The notes: generated by a model from the sequence alone, not told the origin. A stretch of 64,000 nt of DNA from Solitalea canadensis DSM 3403 (GCF_000242635.2 NC_017770.1:4910669-4974668); one strand, 5' to 3'; shown: positions 14,213 to 24,187, numbered from the stretch's first letter. A program made the numbers and translations.

Positions 14213-16651
14213 ATGAGAGTTTTAAAATTTGGAGGGTCATCAGTAGCATCAGCAGAGAATATAGAAAAAGTGTATGCTATTGTAAAAGACAAATCAGAAG
14301 AGGGAAAGTTGGCCGTGGTTGTTTCGGCATTGGGAGGGGTAACGGATAAATTAATTGCTGCCGGAAAAGCAGCTGCTGAAGGGAATGAATCTTACAAAGA
14401 TATTTTAGCTGAGCTCGAAGAGCGTCATTTGGCAGAGGTACGTAAATTAATACCAATTGCCAATCAAAGTGCGGTTCTTAGTCAGGTGAAAAAGTTGTTA
14501 AACAATTTAGAAAGCACCTGTGAAGGCGTTTTCCTGATTGGTGAATTATCTAAGAAGACGCTGGATCGTATAATGTCAAATGGTGAATTATTATCATCTT
14601 ACATTATCAGTGAACGAATGAAGGTTGATGGGTTAAATGTGTCGCTAAAGGATTCACGTGAACTAATAAAATCAGATTCGAGCTTTGGCAAAGCAGTTGT
14701 TGATTTTGAAACTTCTAATCTTCGGATATGGCAATATTTCAATCAGGCAACTAACGTCACTATTTTACCAGGTTTTGTGGCGTCAAATGATATAGGAGAA
14801 ACTACTACGCTTGGCAGAGGTGGTTCTGATTATACTGCTGCAATAATAGCAGGAGCATTAAATGCTGAAACATTGGAAATATGGACTGATGTAAGCGGAA
14901 TGATGACTGCAGATCCTCGTGTAGTTAGCCAAGCCTATCCAATTCAAAAAATATCATACGGAGAGGCTTTTGAACTGTCGCACTTTGGCGCAAAAGTGAT
15001 CTATCCACCAACTATTCAACCGGTTTTAGAAAAGAAAATTCCAGTATGGGTAAAAAATACTTTTGCCCCTAATGACATAGGAACCCTTATCCAGGAAAAT
15101 GGAAATGGATCTGATGTAATGGTAAAAGGAATTTCAAGCATTAATAAGATCGCATTGCTTAGCTTGGAAGGAAGTGGAATGGTGGGTGTTCCCGGATTTT
15201 CAAAACGTTTATTTGAGGCACTTGCACAAGAGTCGGTAAACGTTATTCTTATAACTCAAAGCTCTTCTGAACATTCTATTTGCGTGGCAATTAATGAAGC
15301 GGATGTAATAAAAGCCAAAACCGCTATCGACAGTGAGTTTGCTTATGAGATCAGCGTTAAAAAAGTTGATCCATTGTCGATAGAACGTGAACTTTCAATT
15401 GTTGCATTAATTGGCGATAAAATGAAAAACCACGCGGGTGTGAGCGGTAAAATGTTCAGTGCTTTGGGACGAAATGGGGTAAATATCCGAGCAATTGCTC
15501 AGGGTTCATCAGAGAAAAATATCTCCACAGTAATTAATGAAAAGGATGTAAAAAAAGCACTGAATGTACTGCACGAAGAATTTTTTGAAACACCTACCAA
15601 ACAGTTGAACTTGTTTATTGCCGGAGTTGGAAATGTAGGCGGGAAATTATTAGAGCAGCTTCAAAAACAACAACAATTCTTAAATGAGGAGTTGGGCTTG
15701 AATGTTCGCGTGGTGGGTTTGGCTAATTCTAAGAAGATGGCTTTTAATGAGGAAGGTTTTGATCTTTCCAATTGGAAAGCTGAATTAGATAAAGGAGAAG
15801 CAATGCAATTAGCGGCTTTTGCTAAACACGCGAAAGCAAAAAATATGCGTAACAGTGTGTTTGTGGATAACTCTGCCAGTGAAGAAGTGGCTAAAATTTA
15901 CAGTGAGTTTTTAAGAGGAAATATTTCTGTTGTAACCTGTAATAAAATTGCGGCTGCTTCTGAATATGAGAATTACCGCAAGCTTAAGCTCGAAGCTCGT
16001 GCTCACAATGTTTCTTTCTTATTTGAAACCAATGTAGGAGCCGGATTACCAATCATTGGTACTTTAAACGATATGGTTCGCAGTGGAGATCGTGTTCGTA
16101 AGATCGAAGCGGTTCTTTCCGGTAGTTTGAACTTTATCTTTAATAATTTTAAAACCGGGGTTTCGTTTGAAGAAATTGTTCGTCAGGCGCAAACCGAAGG
16201 CTATACCGAACCAGATCCACGTATCGACCTTACAGGCACTGATGTCAAGCGTAAGATATTAATCCTGATCAGAGAAAGCGGAGTGGCTATGGAGATGAAT
16301 GATATAGCATCTGAGCCGTTTATGCCTGCTGATTGTTTGGACGGAACCGTAGATAATTTCTTCTTGAAACTGAAAGAGCACAAGCTGGTATTTGATGACA
16401 TTTATAAAGAGGCAGCAGCCAAGGGAGAGAAATTAAAGTTTGTAGCCACCTATGATAATGGCAAAGCCTCTGTCGGATTAAAATCAGTAGCTCCCGATCA
16501 CCCACTATATAAATTAGATGGAAAAGACAATATTGTTTTGTTTACAACAGATCGCTACCCTGATCAGCCGTTAATTGTAAAAGGTGCCGGTGCCGGGGCG
16601 GAAGTAACAGCTTCTGGAATTTTTGCAGATATAATTAAAACTGTTTTATAA
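14213..16651 (+). CDS. thrA: Bifunctional aspartokinase / homoserine dehydrogenase
   Basis: An 812-residue fusion catalysing the first and third steps from aspartate to homoserine. The aspartokinase domain starts with KFGGSSVA at residues 5-12 and includes the TTLGRGGSDYTA segment. Two ACT-type regulatory repeats lie in the middle (around residues 310-460). The homoserine dehydrogenase domain begins with the nucleotide-binding AGVGNVGG near residue 470 and includes LSGSLNFIFN and the EPDPRIDLTGTDVKRK active-site stretch. The length equals ThrA/MetL of enterobacteria. It is first in thrABC, preceded by a Thr/Ile-rich leader peptide, so feedback by threonine is likely both allosteric and transcriptional. 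Confidence 0.96.
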   Translation: MRVLKFGGSSVASAENIEKVYAIVKDKSEEGKLAVVVSALGGVTDKLIAAGKAAAEGNESYKDILAELEERHLAEVRKLIPIANQSAVLSQVKKLLNNLESTCEGVFLIGELSKKTLDRIMSNGELLSSYIISERMKVDGLNVSLKDSRELIKSDSSFGKAVVDFETSNLRIWQYFNQATNVTILPGFVASNDIGETTTLGRGGSDYTAAIIAGALNAETLEIWTDVSGMMTADPRVVSQAYPIQKISYGEAFELSHFGAKVIYPPTIQPVLEKKIPVWVKNTFAPNDIGTLIQENGNGSDVMVKGISSINKIALLSLEGSGMVGVPGFSKRLFEALAQESVNVILITQSSSEHSICVAINEADVIKAKTAIDSEFAYEISVKKVDPLSIERELSIVALIGDKMKNHAGVSGKMFSALGRNGVNIRAIAQGSSEKNISTVINEKDVKKALNVLHEEFFETPTKQLNLFIAGVGNVGGKLLEQLQKQQQFLNEELGLNVRVVGLANSKKMAFNEEGFDLSNWKAELDKGEAMQLAAFAKHAKAKNMRNSVFVDNSASEEVAKIYSEFLRGNISVVTCNKIAAASEYENYRKLKLEARAHNVSFLFETNVGAGLPIIGTLNDMVRSGDRVRKIEAVLSGSLNFIFNNFKTGVSFEEIVRQAQTEGYTEPDPRIDLTGTDVKRKILILIRESGVAMEMNDIASEPFMPADCLDGTVDNFFLKLKEHKLVFDDIYKEAAAKGEKLKFVATYDNGKASVGLKSVAPDHPLYKLDGKDNIVLFTTDRYPDQPLIVKGAGAGAEVTASGIFADIIKTVL

Positions 16652-16654
16652 ATA

Positions 16655-16731
16655 ACCGTAAAGGCACAAAGGCGCTAAGGATTGATTGCAAAAACTATAA
16701 GAAAACTTAGTGTCTCTGCGTCTTAGCGGTA
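16655..16731. repeat. CGCAAAG-family dyad between thrA and thrB
   Basis: The left arm 16655-16680 (ACCGTAAAGGCACAAAGGCG...) and right arm 16706-16730 (...CTGCGTCTTAGCGGT) are degenerate members of the same repeat, in inverted orientation. It begins 4 bases after the thrA stop and ends 13 bases before the thrB start. A hairpin here could tune thrB expression within the operon. Confidence 0.7.
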
Positions 16732-16743
16732 AAACAAATCAGA

Positions 16744-17670
16744 ATGAACGAAATAAGAGTATTTACTCCCGGAACTGTTGCAAATGTTGCATGTGGTTTT
16801 GATGTTATGGGATTTGCATTAGACAGTCCGGGCGATGAAATGGTCGTAAGGAAAATAACAGAGAAAACAGTTCGTATCTTAAAAATGGAAGGTTTCAATC
16901 TTCCCTTAGAAGCCCATAAAAACGTTGCCGGTGTTGCCCTGCTGTCAATGTTAAATGAGTTAAATGACAATGTTGGTTTTGAAGTTGAGATCTATAAAAA
17001 GATAAAACCAGGGAGTGGTATTGGTTCAAGTGCGGCCAGTTCTGCAGGAGCAGTGGTTGCAGCCAACAAACTCTTAGGTGAACCATACTCCAACACTGAT
17101 CTTGCCCGTTTTGCAATGGAGGGTGAACGTTTGGCTTCTGGTACAGCTCATGCTGATAATGTTGCTCCGGCAATTTTTGGTGGTTTTACCTTGGTTAGAA
17201 GTTATCACCCACTTGATATCATTAGCATTGATACTCCTGATGAGCTTTATGCAACAGTAATTCATCCGCAGATTGAAGTAAAGACTTCGGACGCTCGTGA
17301 GATATTGAAAAGAAATCTCTTACTGAAAGATGCAATTCGTCAATGGGGCAATGTAGGAGGACTTGTAGCGGGATTAATGCGTTCGGATTATGAGCTAATA
17401 GGTCGTTCATTGGAAGATGTTATTGTTGAACCAATACGCTCTATATTGATTCCGGCATTTCAGGAGGTGAAATTACGGTCAAAAGAAGTTGGTGCTTTAG
17501 GTGGTGGAATATCAGGATCAGGCCCTTCCATATTTATGCTCAGCCGTGGACAAGAAACGGCCGAAAAGGTGAAAGCTGTTATGGCCGAAACATATGATAA
17601 GGTCGGAATCGATTATGATATTCATTTATCGAAAGTAAATAAACAAGGAGTCAAAATATTAGGTCGATAG
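16744..17670 (+). CDS. thrB: Homoserine kinase
   Basis: A 308-residue GHMP kinase that phosphorylates homoserine. The ATP-binding motif KPGSGIGSSAASSAGA is at about residues 88-103, and a C-terminal GGGISGSGPSIFML glycine-rich motif is near 256-269. It starts VFTPGTVANVACGFDVMGFAL, typical of the family. Second gene of thrABC; its TAG stop at 17668-17670 coincides with the first bases of a CCATAG-type repeat. Full length. Confidence 0.95.
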   Translation: MNEIRVFTPGTVANVACGFDVMGFALDSPGDEMVVRKITEKTVRILKMEGFNLPLEAHKNVAGVALLSMLNELNDNVGFEVEIYKKIKPGSGIGSSAASSAGAVVAANKLLGEPYSNTDLARFAMEGERLASGTAHADNVAPAIFGGFTLVRSYHPLDIISIDTPDELYATVIHPQIEVKTSDAREILKRNLLLKDAIRQWGNVGGLVAGLMRSDYELIGRSLEDVIVEPIRSILIPAFQEVKLRSKEVGALGGGISGSGPSIFMLSRGQETAEKVKAVMAETYDKVGIDYDIHLSKVNKQGVKILGR

Positions 17671-17749
17671 TCGATGGACCATAGACCATAGTAAAAATTA
17701 AACGATAAAATTTTAGACCATGGTCTATGGACTATCCACCATGGTCTAG
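17668..17749. repeat. CCATAGTC-family repeat between thrB and thrC
   Basis: The left part 17668-17691 (TAGTCGATGGACCATAGACC...) and right part 17714-17749 (TAGACCATGGTCTATGGAC...CCATGGTCTAG) are mutually complementary in several registers. The left arm's TAG is the thrB stop codon. Confidence 0.78.
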
Positions 17750-17763
17750 AAAACCCAAAAACT

Positions 17764-19080
17764 ATGAACTATTTCAGTCTAAACCACAACACGCCAAATG
17801 TGAAATTCAGCGAAGCGGTGATTCGCGGATTAGCACCCGATAAGGGGCTGTATTTTCCGGAGTCAATAACACCTTTGCCTAAAGAGTTGATCGATAACAT
17901 TGATAGCTATAGTAAGGAAGAAATTGCATTTCAAGCGGTTCGTCAGTTTGTAGGGGATGAAATAAGCGAAAATGAGTTGCGTCGGATCGTTGCTGAAACT
18001 ATCAATTTTGACTTTCCATTAGTAGAAGTAGAGCCTGATATTTATTCGCTTGAGTTATTTCACGGTCCAACATTAGCGTTTAAAGATGTTGGAGCCCGCT
18101 TTATGGCTCGTTGCTTGAGTACATTTTCGAAATTTGATGAAAAGAAAGTAACCGTTTTGGTAGCAACTTCGGGCGATACAGGAGGAGCTGTTGCTGATGG
18201 ATTTTTAGGTGTTGCAGGAGTAGATGTGGTAATTCTTTATCCAAGTGGTAAGGTTAGTGATATTCAGGAAAGACAGTTAACAACTTTAGGGCAAAATATT
18301 AAAGCGTTCGAAGTGAAAGGAACTTTTGATGATTGCCAGCGAATGGTAAAAACAGCGTTTCTGGATGAGGATTTGAACAAAGTGTTAAATCTTACTTCGG
18401 CGAACTCGATAAACGTTGCCAGATGGTTGCCTCAAATGTTTTATTACTTTTTTGCCTACCAGCAGCTTAAAGACAAGAGCAAAAAGCTGGTTGTTTCAGT
18501 GCCAAGTGGTAATTTCGGAAATATCTGCGCCGGAATGGTTGCTGCAAAACTAGGATTACCTGTTAGTTTATTTGTGGCATCTACTAATGCTAATAAAGTG
18601 GTAACTGAATATTTATCAACCGGTGCTTATGAGCCTAAGCCTTCGGTTCAAACGATATCCAATGCAATGGATGTTGGTGATCCAAGTAATTTTGTGCGTA
18701 TAAAACAACTACATAATGCTGATTTCAATTTGTTGAAGTCTAACTTGTTAAGTTATAGTTATTCTGATTTTACCACCCGTGAAGTAATGGCGGAAGTTAG
18801 AGAGCGCACAGGCTATATTTTGGATCCGCATGGGGCTGTCGGTTACTTAGGTTTAAAAGAGTCCTTAAGAAATAGGCCATATGCTCAGGGAATTTTCCTT
18901 GAAACTGCCCACCCATGTAAGTTCATTGACGTGGTTGAAGAAACGTTAAATGAAAAAGTGGTTATTCCTGAAAAACTTCAGTCATTGATGGAGCGAAAAA
19001 AAGTTTCCATTGTTATTGATAAGGATTACGATGATTTAAAACAAATCCTTCTTCATCAGTCAGATGTTCTTGCAGTTTAG
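17764..19080 (+). CDS. thrC: Threonine synthase
   Basis: A 438-residue PLP-dependent lyase converting O-phosphohomoserine to threonine. The PLP-binding lysine is in HGPTLAFKDVGARFM near residue 107, the cofactor phosphate site TSGDTGGAVA follows, and VSVPSGNFGNICAGM lies further on. The start matches the family (YFSLNHNTPNVKFSEAVIRGL). Third gene of thrABC, 93 bp after thrB with a dyad repeat in between. No strong terminator was found directly after it. Confidence 0.95.
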   Translation: MNYFSLNHNTPNVKFSEAVIRGLAPDKGLYFPESITPLPKELIDNIDSYSKEEIAFQAVRQFVGDEISENELRRIVAETINFDFPLVEVEPDIYSLELFHGPTLAFKDVGARFMARCLSTFSKFDEKKVTVLVATSGDTGGAVADGFLGVAGVDVVILYPSGKVSDIQERQLTTLGQNIKAFEVKGTFDDCQRMVKTAFLDEDLNKVLNLTSANSINVARWLPQMFYYFFAYQQLKDKSKKLVVSVPSGNFGNICAGMVAAKLGLPVSLFVASTNANKVVTEYLSTGAYEPKPSVQTISNAMDVGDPSNFVRIKQLHNADFNLLKSNLLSYSYSDFTTREVMAEVRERTGYILDPHGAVGYLGLKESLRNRPYAQGIFLETAHPCKFIDVVEETLNEKVVIPEKLQSLMERKKVSIVIDKDYDDLKQILLHQSDVLAV

Positions 19081-19191
19081 GAGCGATTTTTGTTAATCTA
19101 TTATCACTAATTGAAACAGAGTGCTTTAGATAAGAATTCTTTTCACATTAGTGATAATATTTTTAACTTAATACTTCTTAACCAAGCGTTC

Positions 19192-20598
19192 ATGAAAATT
19201 AAATCTACTGCCTCAAAATGGCTGTTATTGGCGTTGTTATCACTAACACTCCCAGCTGTTTTAACTACCTCCTGTAAAAAAAGCTCAAACAATAATGATG
19301 ACGTCACCCCCCAGTCGGGCGACGTTCGGGATAGTGTTTACATGGTCGCAGAAGATGTATACCTGTGGACCGATCAGCTTCCAACTTTAGCAGCATTTAA
19401 GCCTACCTCGTATCCGGGACCGGATGAAGTTATTGAGAAGATTAAAACTTACAGTCCACTTTTAAACGGTAAAAATATTGATCATTATAGCTTCGGACTT
19501 CCAAAGGAAGAGTACGAAAATCTAGCAAGTGGAAATGAAACAGATTATGGTTGTGGATTTAAATTCGTAAGAAGTGCTGGTAGCGATTACTCTGATGACC
19601 TTAGGATTTCTTATGTGTATAGCAATTCTTCTGCTGGTACACAAGGAGTAGCGAGAGGTTGGAGAGTAATGTCAATTAATGGAATTGCCGCCAATACTAA
19701 TAATGTTAATAGTTTAAACACCGCCTTAAATACCGGAACTGTTTCAGTGCAGTTTAAAACTCCGGCCAACGACACAAAAACGCTAACATTAGCCGCAGGA
19801 CTATATACTGCAAATACAGTTGTTAAGTGCACTACTTTAACAGTTGGCACTAAAAAAGTCGGCTATATTATGTTCAATACATTTTTCGGCACTGCGATTC
19901 CTGAAATTAATACTGCCTTTGCTGATTTTGCTAGCAAAAATGTAACAGATGTAGTGGTGGATTTGAGGTATAATGGTGGTGGCCAGGTAAATATCGCTGA
20001 ACATTTTGCAAATTTGTTAGCTCCTGCTTCTGCTAAGGGTAAACAAATGTATACTGATCAGCATAATGCACTTTTAACAAGCTTAGGGTGGAATGAAACC
20101 AAAAACTACGACAATGAAGCCCGTAGATTACCATTGTTAGAAAAGGTAGCATTTATTGGCACTGCAGGAACGGCTTCTGCCAGCGAGTTATTGATCAATG
20201 TGTTAAAACCTTATCTGGGAACCAATCAGGCTTTGTTTGGAAGTACAACCTATGGAAAACCTGTGGGCTTTTATCCAATTCCTGTTAATAGAAATAAGCA
20301 AGATGAATATTATACCTTGATTGTTGCTGTAAAAACTACTAATTCAGCGGGTAATAGCGATTATTACCAAGGGTTCACTCCAGATGTGCCAGCAGTTGAT
20401 GATCTGACTCACGATTTTGGTGATCCTGAAGAAGCTTCATTGAAAAGCGCTTTGGCATGGATTGAGAGTGGAACATTGTCGGCCTCTACCCGCGCTATTG
20501 AATCAGTTACACGTCAAAGTCCGATGATTGACGCTGCCAATATAAAGTTTGACCGTTCATTTAAGGGAACCATTTTTAAAGAGAAAACGAAAAAGTAG
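19192..20598 (+). CDS. S41-family C-terminal processing peptidase (lipoprotein)
   Basis: A 468-residue secreted protease. The signal peptide ends in a lipobox (VLTTSC), so the mature protein is probably lipid-anchored. A PDZ-like segment (RGWRVMSINGIAA) precedes the peptidase domain, where VVVDLRYNGGGQVN and the Ser motif GTAGTASASELLI give the S41 Ser/Lys-type site; YGKPVG follows. The ATG at 19192 was chosen over an upstream in-frame TTG because the signal peptide starts there. It stands alone between thrC and fumC. Similar Bacteroidota lipoproteins are annotated as S41 peptidases; the substrate is unknown. Confidence 0.85.
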   Translation: MKIKSTASKWLLLALLSLTLPAVLTTSCKKSSNNNDDVTPQSGDVRDSVYMVAEDVYLWTDQLPTLAAFKPTSYPGPDEVIEKIKTYSPLLNGKNIDHYSFGLPKEEYENLASGNETDYGCGFKFVRSAGSDYSDDLRISYVYSNSSAGTQGVARGWRVMSINGIAANTNNVNSLNTALNTGTVSVQFKTPANDTKTLTLAAGLYTANTVVKCTTLTVGTKKVGYIMFNTFFGTAIPEINTAFADFASKNVTDVVVDLRYNGGGQVNIAEHFANLLAPASAKGKQMYTDQHNALLTSLGWNETKNYDNEARRLPLLEKVAFIGTAGTASASELLINVLKPYLGTNQALFGSTTYGKPVGFYPIPVNRNKQDEYYTLIVAVKTTNSAGNSDYYQGFTPDVPAVDDLTHDFGDPEEASLKSALAWIESGTLSASTRAIESVTRQSPMIDAANIKFDRSFKGTIFKEKTKK

Positions 20599-20619
20599 TT
20601 TAGTTTGATCAATATACCC

Positions 20620-20650
20620 GGGCGCCAGAATAAGGCGCCTGATTTATTTT
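20620..20650 (+). terminator. Terminator-like hairpin after the S41 peptidase gene
   Basis: GGCGCC / GGCGCC dyad with a 7-base AT-rich loop, followed by GATTTATTTT. Confidence 0.55.
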
Positions 20651-20708
20651 CTGGCAAATACTTTTAATATAAAATGATAAAATACATGCCATTGGCTGAT
20701 AAAAAAAC

Positions 20709-20716
20709 TAAATTTG
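20709..20716 (+). promoter_or_regulatory. -7 promoter box (TAAATTTG) for fumC
   Basis: Exact TAnnTTTG match 40 bp upstream of the fumC ATG. The -33 region is not clear (TTGG at 20692-20695 is too close). Confidence 0.5.
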
Positions 20717-20756
20717 CCCGCTAAGAAAAACGATCTTTTTATTCAATATACTTCAC

Positions 20757-22157
20757 ATGGAATATCGCATAGAAAAAGACACTATGGGCGAAGTGCAGGT
20801 ACCTGCAGATAAATTTTGGGGGGCTCAAACCCAACGCTCAATTGAAAACTTTCAAATTGCACAAGACATTAATAAAATGCCTAAAGAAATTGTAAAGGCA
20901 TTTGCATACCTGAAAAAAGCTGCTGCATTAACCAATTTAGATGCAGGTGTTTTGCCTAAAGAAAAGTCAGACTTGATCGGTAAAGTTTGCGATGAAATTT
21001 TGGAAGGCAAGTTGGATGACCAGTTTCCATTGGTTGTTTGGCAAACCGGCTCAGGAACACAATCAAACATGAACGTAAATGAAGTAGTTGCTTACCGTGC
21101 TCATGTATTAAACGGTGGTAAACTTACTGATAAGGATAAAGTATTAAATCCTAATGATGATGTGAATAAATCACAATCATCAAATGATACTTTTCCAACA
21201 GCAATGCATATTGCTGCTTATAAAATGCTGATTGAAACCACTATTCCGGGTATTACAAAGTTGAGAGATACTTTGGCCACAAAAGCGGAAGCATTTAAGC
21301 ATGTGGTTAAAATTGGCCGTACGCACTTTATGGACGCTACGCCATTAACCTTAGGTCAGGAGTTTTCAGGATATGTGTCGCAATTAAATCATGGTTTAAA
21401 GGCAATCAACAATACATTAGCTCATTTATCTGAATTAGCATTAGGGGGTACGGCTGTTGGTACCGGTATCAACACTCCTAAAGGTTATTCTGAAAATGTA
21501 GCTAAGCATATAGCTAATTTAACAGGACTACCATTCGTTACTGCAGAGAATAAATTTGAAGCATTAGCTGCTCATGATGCAATTGTGGAAGCTCACGGTG
21601 CTTTAAAAACTGTAGCAGTTAGCTTGATGAAAATCGGTAATGATATCCGTATGCTTTCGTCTGGTCCTCGTTCTGGTATCGGTGAAATTCATATTCCAGA
21701 TAATGAACCAGGTTCATCAATTATGCCAGGTAAAGTAAATCCTACTCAATGTGAGGCGATGACCATGGTCGCCGCTCAGGTATTAGGTAATGATGTAGCG
21801 ATCAATATCGGTGGTTCAAACGGTCATTTTGAGTTAAACGTGTTTAAACCAATGATGATCTATAACTTCCTGCATTCTGCACGTTTAATTGGCGATGTAT
21901 GTGTATCATTCAATGATAAATGTGCTACCGGAATTGAACCAATTGAGAAGAATATCTCTAATCACCTTAATAATTCGCTAATGTTAGTAACCTCTTTGAA
22001 CACAAAGATTGGTTATTACAAAGCGGCTGAAATTGCTCAAACAGCACACAAACAAGGTAAAACCTTGAAAGAAACAGCTGTTGAATTAGGTTATGTAACC
22101 GCTGAGCAGTTTGACGAGTGGGTAAATCCACTTGATATGGTTGGTGAGATCAAATAA
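20757..22157 (+). CDS. fumC: Class II fumarate hydratase
   Basis: A 466-residue, oxygen-stable, iron-independent fumarase interconverting fumarate and malate in the TCA cycle. The superfamily signature [17 protein letters not shown] near residue 320 carries the catalytic serine. Substrate-site motifs [14 protein letters not shown] (about 100-113) and [20 protein letters not shown] (about 185-204) are intact. It stands alone with its own -7 box, and its terminator overlaps the promoter of the next gene. No anomaly in the protein. Confidence 0.96.
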   Translation: MEYRIEKDTMGEVQVPADKFWGAQTQRSIENFQIAQDINKMPKEIVKAFAYLKKAAALTNLDAGVLPKEKSDLIGKVCDEILEGKLDDQFPLVVWQTGSGTQSNMNVNEVVAYRAHVLNGGKLTDKDKVLNPNDDVNKSQSSNDTFPTAMHIAAYKMLIETTIPGITKLRDTLATKAEAFKHVVKIGRTHFMDATPLTLGQEFSGYVSQLNHGLKAINNTLAHLSELALGGTAVGTGINTPKGYSENVAKHIANLTGLPFVTAENKFEALAAHDAIVEAHGALKTVAVSLMKIGNDIRMLSSGPRSGIGEIHIPDNEPGSSIMPGKVNPTQCEAMTMVAAQVLGNDVAINIGGSNGHFELNVFKPMMIYNFLHSARLIGDVCVSFNDKCATGIEPIEKNISNHLNNSLMLVTSLNTKIGYYKAAEIAQTAHKQGKTLKETAVELGYVTAEQFDEWVNPLDMVGEIK

Positions 22158-22192
22158 AGTTCGTTAACTAAAAAGAACTTAACAATTTATTA

Positions 22193-22226
22193 ATGCCTTC
22201 ATCAGTTTGGTGAAGGCATTTTTTCA
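22193..22226 (+). terminator. fumC terminator, overlapping the next promoter
   Basis: Perfect 9-bp stem ATGCCTTCA 22193-22201 / TGAAGGCAT 22211-22219, then a run of T. The loop contains the TTTG (22206-22209) that serves as the -33 element of the nuclease promoter. Confidence 0.82.
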
Positions 22227-22236
22227 TTTACTTTTG
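22206..22236 (+). promoter_or_regulatory. Promoter of the S1/P1 nuclease gene
   Basis: The -33 TTTG 22206-22209, an exact 19-bp spacer, and -7 TACTTTTG 22229-22236, a close match to the Bacteroidota consensus. The ATG follows 23 bp later. Confidence 0.7.
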
Positions 22237-22259
22237 TCGCCAACTGAAAAATATAATTC

Positions 22260-23060
22260 ATGAAGTTTTCTAAAGTATCTCTGCTAATTATTTCCGCTCT
22301 TTTTCTCTTTCTTACAGGTAATCCATTAATCAGTAGTGCATGGGGTAAAACCGGACACCGGATTGTGGGTGAAATTGCAGATCGCCATTTATCCAAAAAA
22401 GCAAAAAAAGCCATTAAACAACTATTGGGTGCTGAGTCAGTAGCGATGGTAAGTGACTGGCCCGACTTTATTAAGTCTGATCGTAAGTACGATAGCACAC
22501 AGGTTTGGCATTATATTAATTTTGAGGATGGCTTAAATTGTGAGCAGATCAAACATAAGTGTGAAAATGATTCTACAAACCTTGCTTATGGAATTCGTAA
22601 AATGATCAGTATTCTTAAAGATAAAAACAGTTCAGCTTCTCTTAAAAAAGATGCAATGAAGTTTTTGATCCATTTAATAGGAGATGCAAACCAACCAATG
22701 CATATTGGTCGTCCTACTGATAAAGGAGGGAATGATGTAAAGATGACTTGGTTTAAACGTACTACCAATCTTCATAGGATCTGGGATGATGATTTTATCG
22801 AGTTTCAGGATTTAAGTTATACTGAATATGCAATAGCTTTGAATCATCCGACTGCGGAGCAGATTGAAGCTTGTAAATCAACGGATCCTGCAGCGTGGTT
22901 CTGTGAAACTTATGGTTTAAGCCGTAAACTATATGCAGACGCTGAAAAGGAAACCGATGTTGGATACAAATATAATTATGTCTTCTTGTCGGCTATGAAT
23001 GAGCAGTTGCTGAAGGGCGGTTTACGCTTAGCTAATGTGCTGAATGAGATCTACAAGTAA
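22260..23060 (+). CDS. S1/P1-type zinc nuclease, secreted
   Basis: A 266-residue single-strand-specific nuclease. The signal peptide ends at SSA, leaving Trp28 as the mature N-terminus (WGKTGHRI); in P1 nuclease this terminal Trp and the following His are zinc ligands. Other trinuclear zinc ligands are visible in SDWPDFIKSD, QVWHYINFED, FLIHLIGDANQPMHIG and NLHRIWDDDFI. It probably degrades extracellular or periplasmic RNA/ssDNA for nutrient recovery. It has its own promoter in the fumC terminator and its own strong terminator. Confidence 0.92.
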   Translation: MKFSKVSLLIISALFLFLTGNPLISSAWGKTGHRIVGEIADRHLSKKAKKAIKQLLGAESVAMVSDWPDFIKSDRKYDSTQVWHYINFEDGLNCEQIKHKCENDSTNLAYGIRKMISILKDKNSSASLKKDAMKFLIHLIGDANQPMHIGRPTDKGGNDVKMTWFKRTTNLHRIWDDDFIEFQDLSYTEYAIALNHPTAEQIEACKSTDPAAWFCETYGLSRKLYADAEKETDVGYKYNYVFLSAMNEQLLKGGLRLANVLNEIYK

Positions 23061-23081
23061 CCAAAGAAAATAAGTGAGAAA

Positions 23082-23110
23082 AATGCGAAACCGACAAGTT
23101 TCGCATTTTT
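23082..23110 (+). terminator. Terminator of the S1/P1 nuclease gene
   Basis: Perfect 10-bp stem AATGCGAAAC / GTTTCGCATT with a 6-base loop and a T-run. Confidence 0.88.
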
Positions 23111-23143
23111 GTTAATTCTATATCTACTTCTGAATTATAAAAA

Positions 23144-23151
23144 TATTTTTG
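23144..23151 (+). promoter_or_regulatory. -7 promoter box (TATTTTTG)
   Basis: TAnnTTTG match 25 bp before the lipoprotein ATG at 23177. No -33 element at standard spacing. Confidence 0.4.
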
Positions 23152-23176
23152 CTAAAAACTTTTTAAACTATTTTTA

Positions 23177-24184
23177 ATGAAATTTAAAGGATTTTTAATT
23201 CTTTCTACCCTCTCTATCTGCCTGTTTTCTTGTTCTAAGTTTGAATATGCAGACATTATTACTAAAGTTGATAATAAAGGGGAAGTGAAAAAGATTAAGG
23301 ATAAGAACGGAACCTTGTCGAGTGAGTTTTTCTACGATGAATATGGACGTTTAGAAAAATTTGAAAGCTATCAGATGGCAAATGGTAATTCACAATTTAA
23401 TAGTAAGAGAAAAGTATTGCAAGCTATTGAAGCAAAGAAAAATGCAGTAAAAGGAATCGAAAGTTCTACCAAAATAACGGATGCACTTGCTACAGGAAGC
23501 ATATCGTACTATCGCAGATTCCGTTACTCATCATCCGGAACATTAGCTTCAATTGTCTCTTATTATTATGACAACTCAACTAATAAGTTAATGATTGGTG
23601 ACTCAACAGTTTATGTGGCAAACAAAGATGGAAAGCTTGTTTCAGGAAAGCTATGGAATTTTTATGATTATGCACCTGATGAGCCTGAGTTTGTTAATAA
23701 TGAAACTTATTATTATGATGCCATCGGTCAATTAATAAAAATTAAATACGATTTCATTGATTACCCTGAAGAAAACTATGAAGATGTATTTACATACGAT
23801 GCAAGGGGAAATGTTGTGCCGAAGGCTTTAGTGGCAGATAAGGTGGGTGATGAAAGGCACGAAATAACGCGGGTTGTAAAGTATGATAACAGTCCAAATG
23901 TTGTCGGATCGAATGGTATCCTGTTATTACTTGGCTCGCAATCTGATAATGGAGTTTTGTACCTGTCAAAAAACAATGTGCTCGAAAATATCGATGAAGA
24001 GAAATTTATAGCAACTAACGGTTCATCTCGTTCATTGACCGCTAAGGCAAAATCTGTTTTTGTTTATGGCGCTAATGGTAAACCAACTTCACAGGAAGTG
24101 GTAATTACTAATACTGCTAACATCTATGGCAATATTAATTCCTCCACAGTTTCATATAAACACTTCTTTGAATATGTGCAGTAA
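23177..24184 (+). CDS. Uncharacterised lipoprotein with YD/RHS-like strand repeats
   Basis: A 335-residue protein with a signal peptide ending in a lipobox (ICLFSC), so it is a predicted lipoprotein. The body repeats short motifs of the type FFYDEYGRLEKFESY, YYYDAIGQLIKIKYDF and FTYDARGNVV, which resemble YD/RHS-type beta repeats. No catalytic motif is visible. A likely surface or periplasmic protein of unknown function. It is flanked by terminators on both sides and so is probably monocistronic. Confidence 0.7.
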   Translation: MKFKGFLILSTLSICLFSCSKFEYADIITKVDNKGEVKKIKDKNGTLSSEFFYDEYGRLEKFESYQMANGNSQFNSKRKVLQAIEAKKNAVKGIESSTKITDALATGSISYYRRFRYSSSGTLASIVSYYYDNSTNKLMIGDSTVYVANKDGKLVSGKLWNFYDYAPDEPEFVNNETYYYDAIGQLIKIKYDFIDYPEENYEDVFTYDARGNVVPKALVADKVGDERHEITRVVKYDNSPNVVGSNGILLLLGSQSDNGVLYLSKNNVLENIDEEKFIATNGSSRSLTAKAKSVFVYGANGKPTSQEVVITNTANIYGNINSSTVSYKHFFEYVQ

Positions 24185-24187
24185 TAG

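Noticed and set aside
16895-17173. 92-codon open frame on the minus strand inside thrB
   Set aside because: Fully inside a well-conserved gene on the other strand; composition (His/Gln/Leu-rich) is typical of an antisense shadow.
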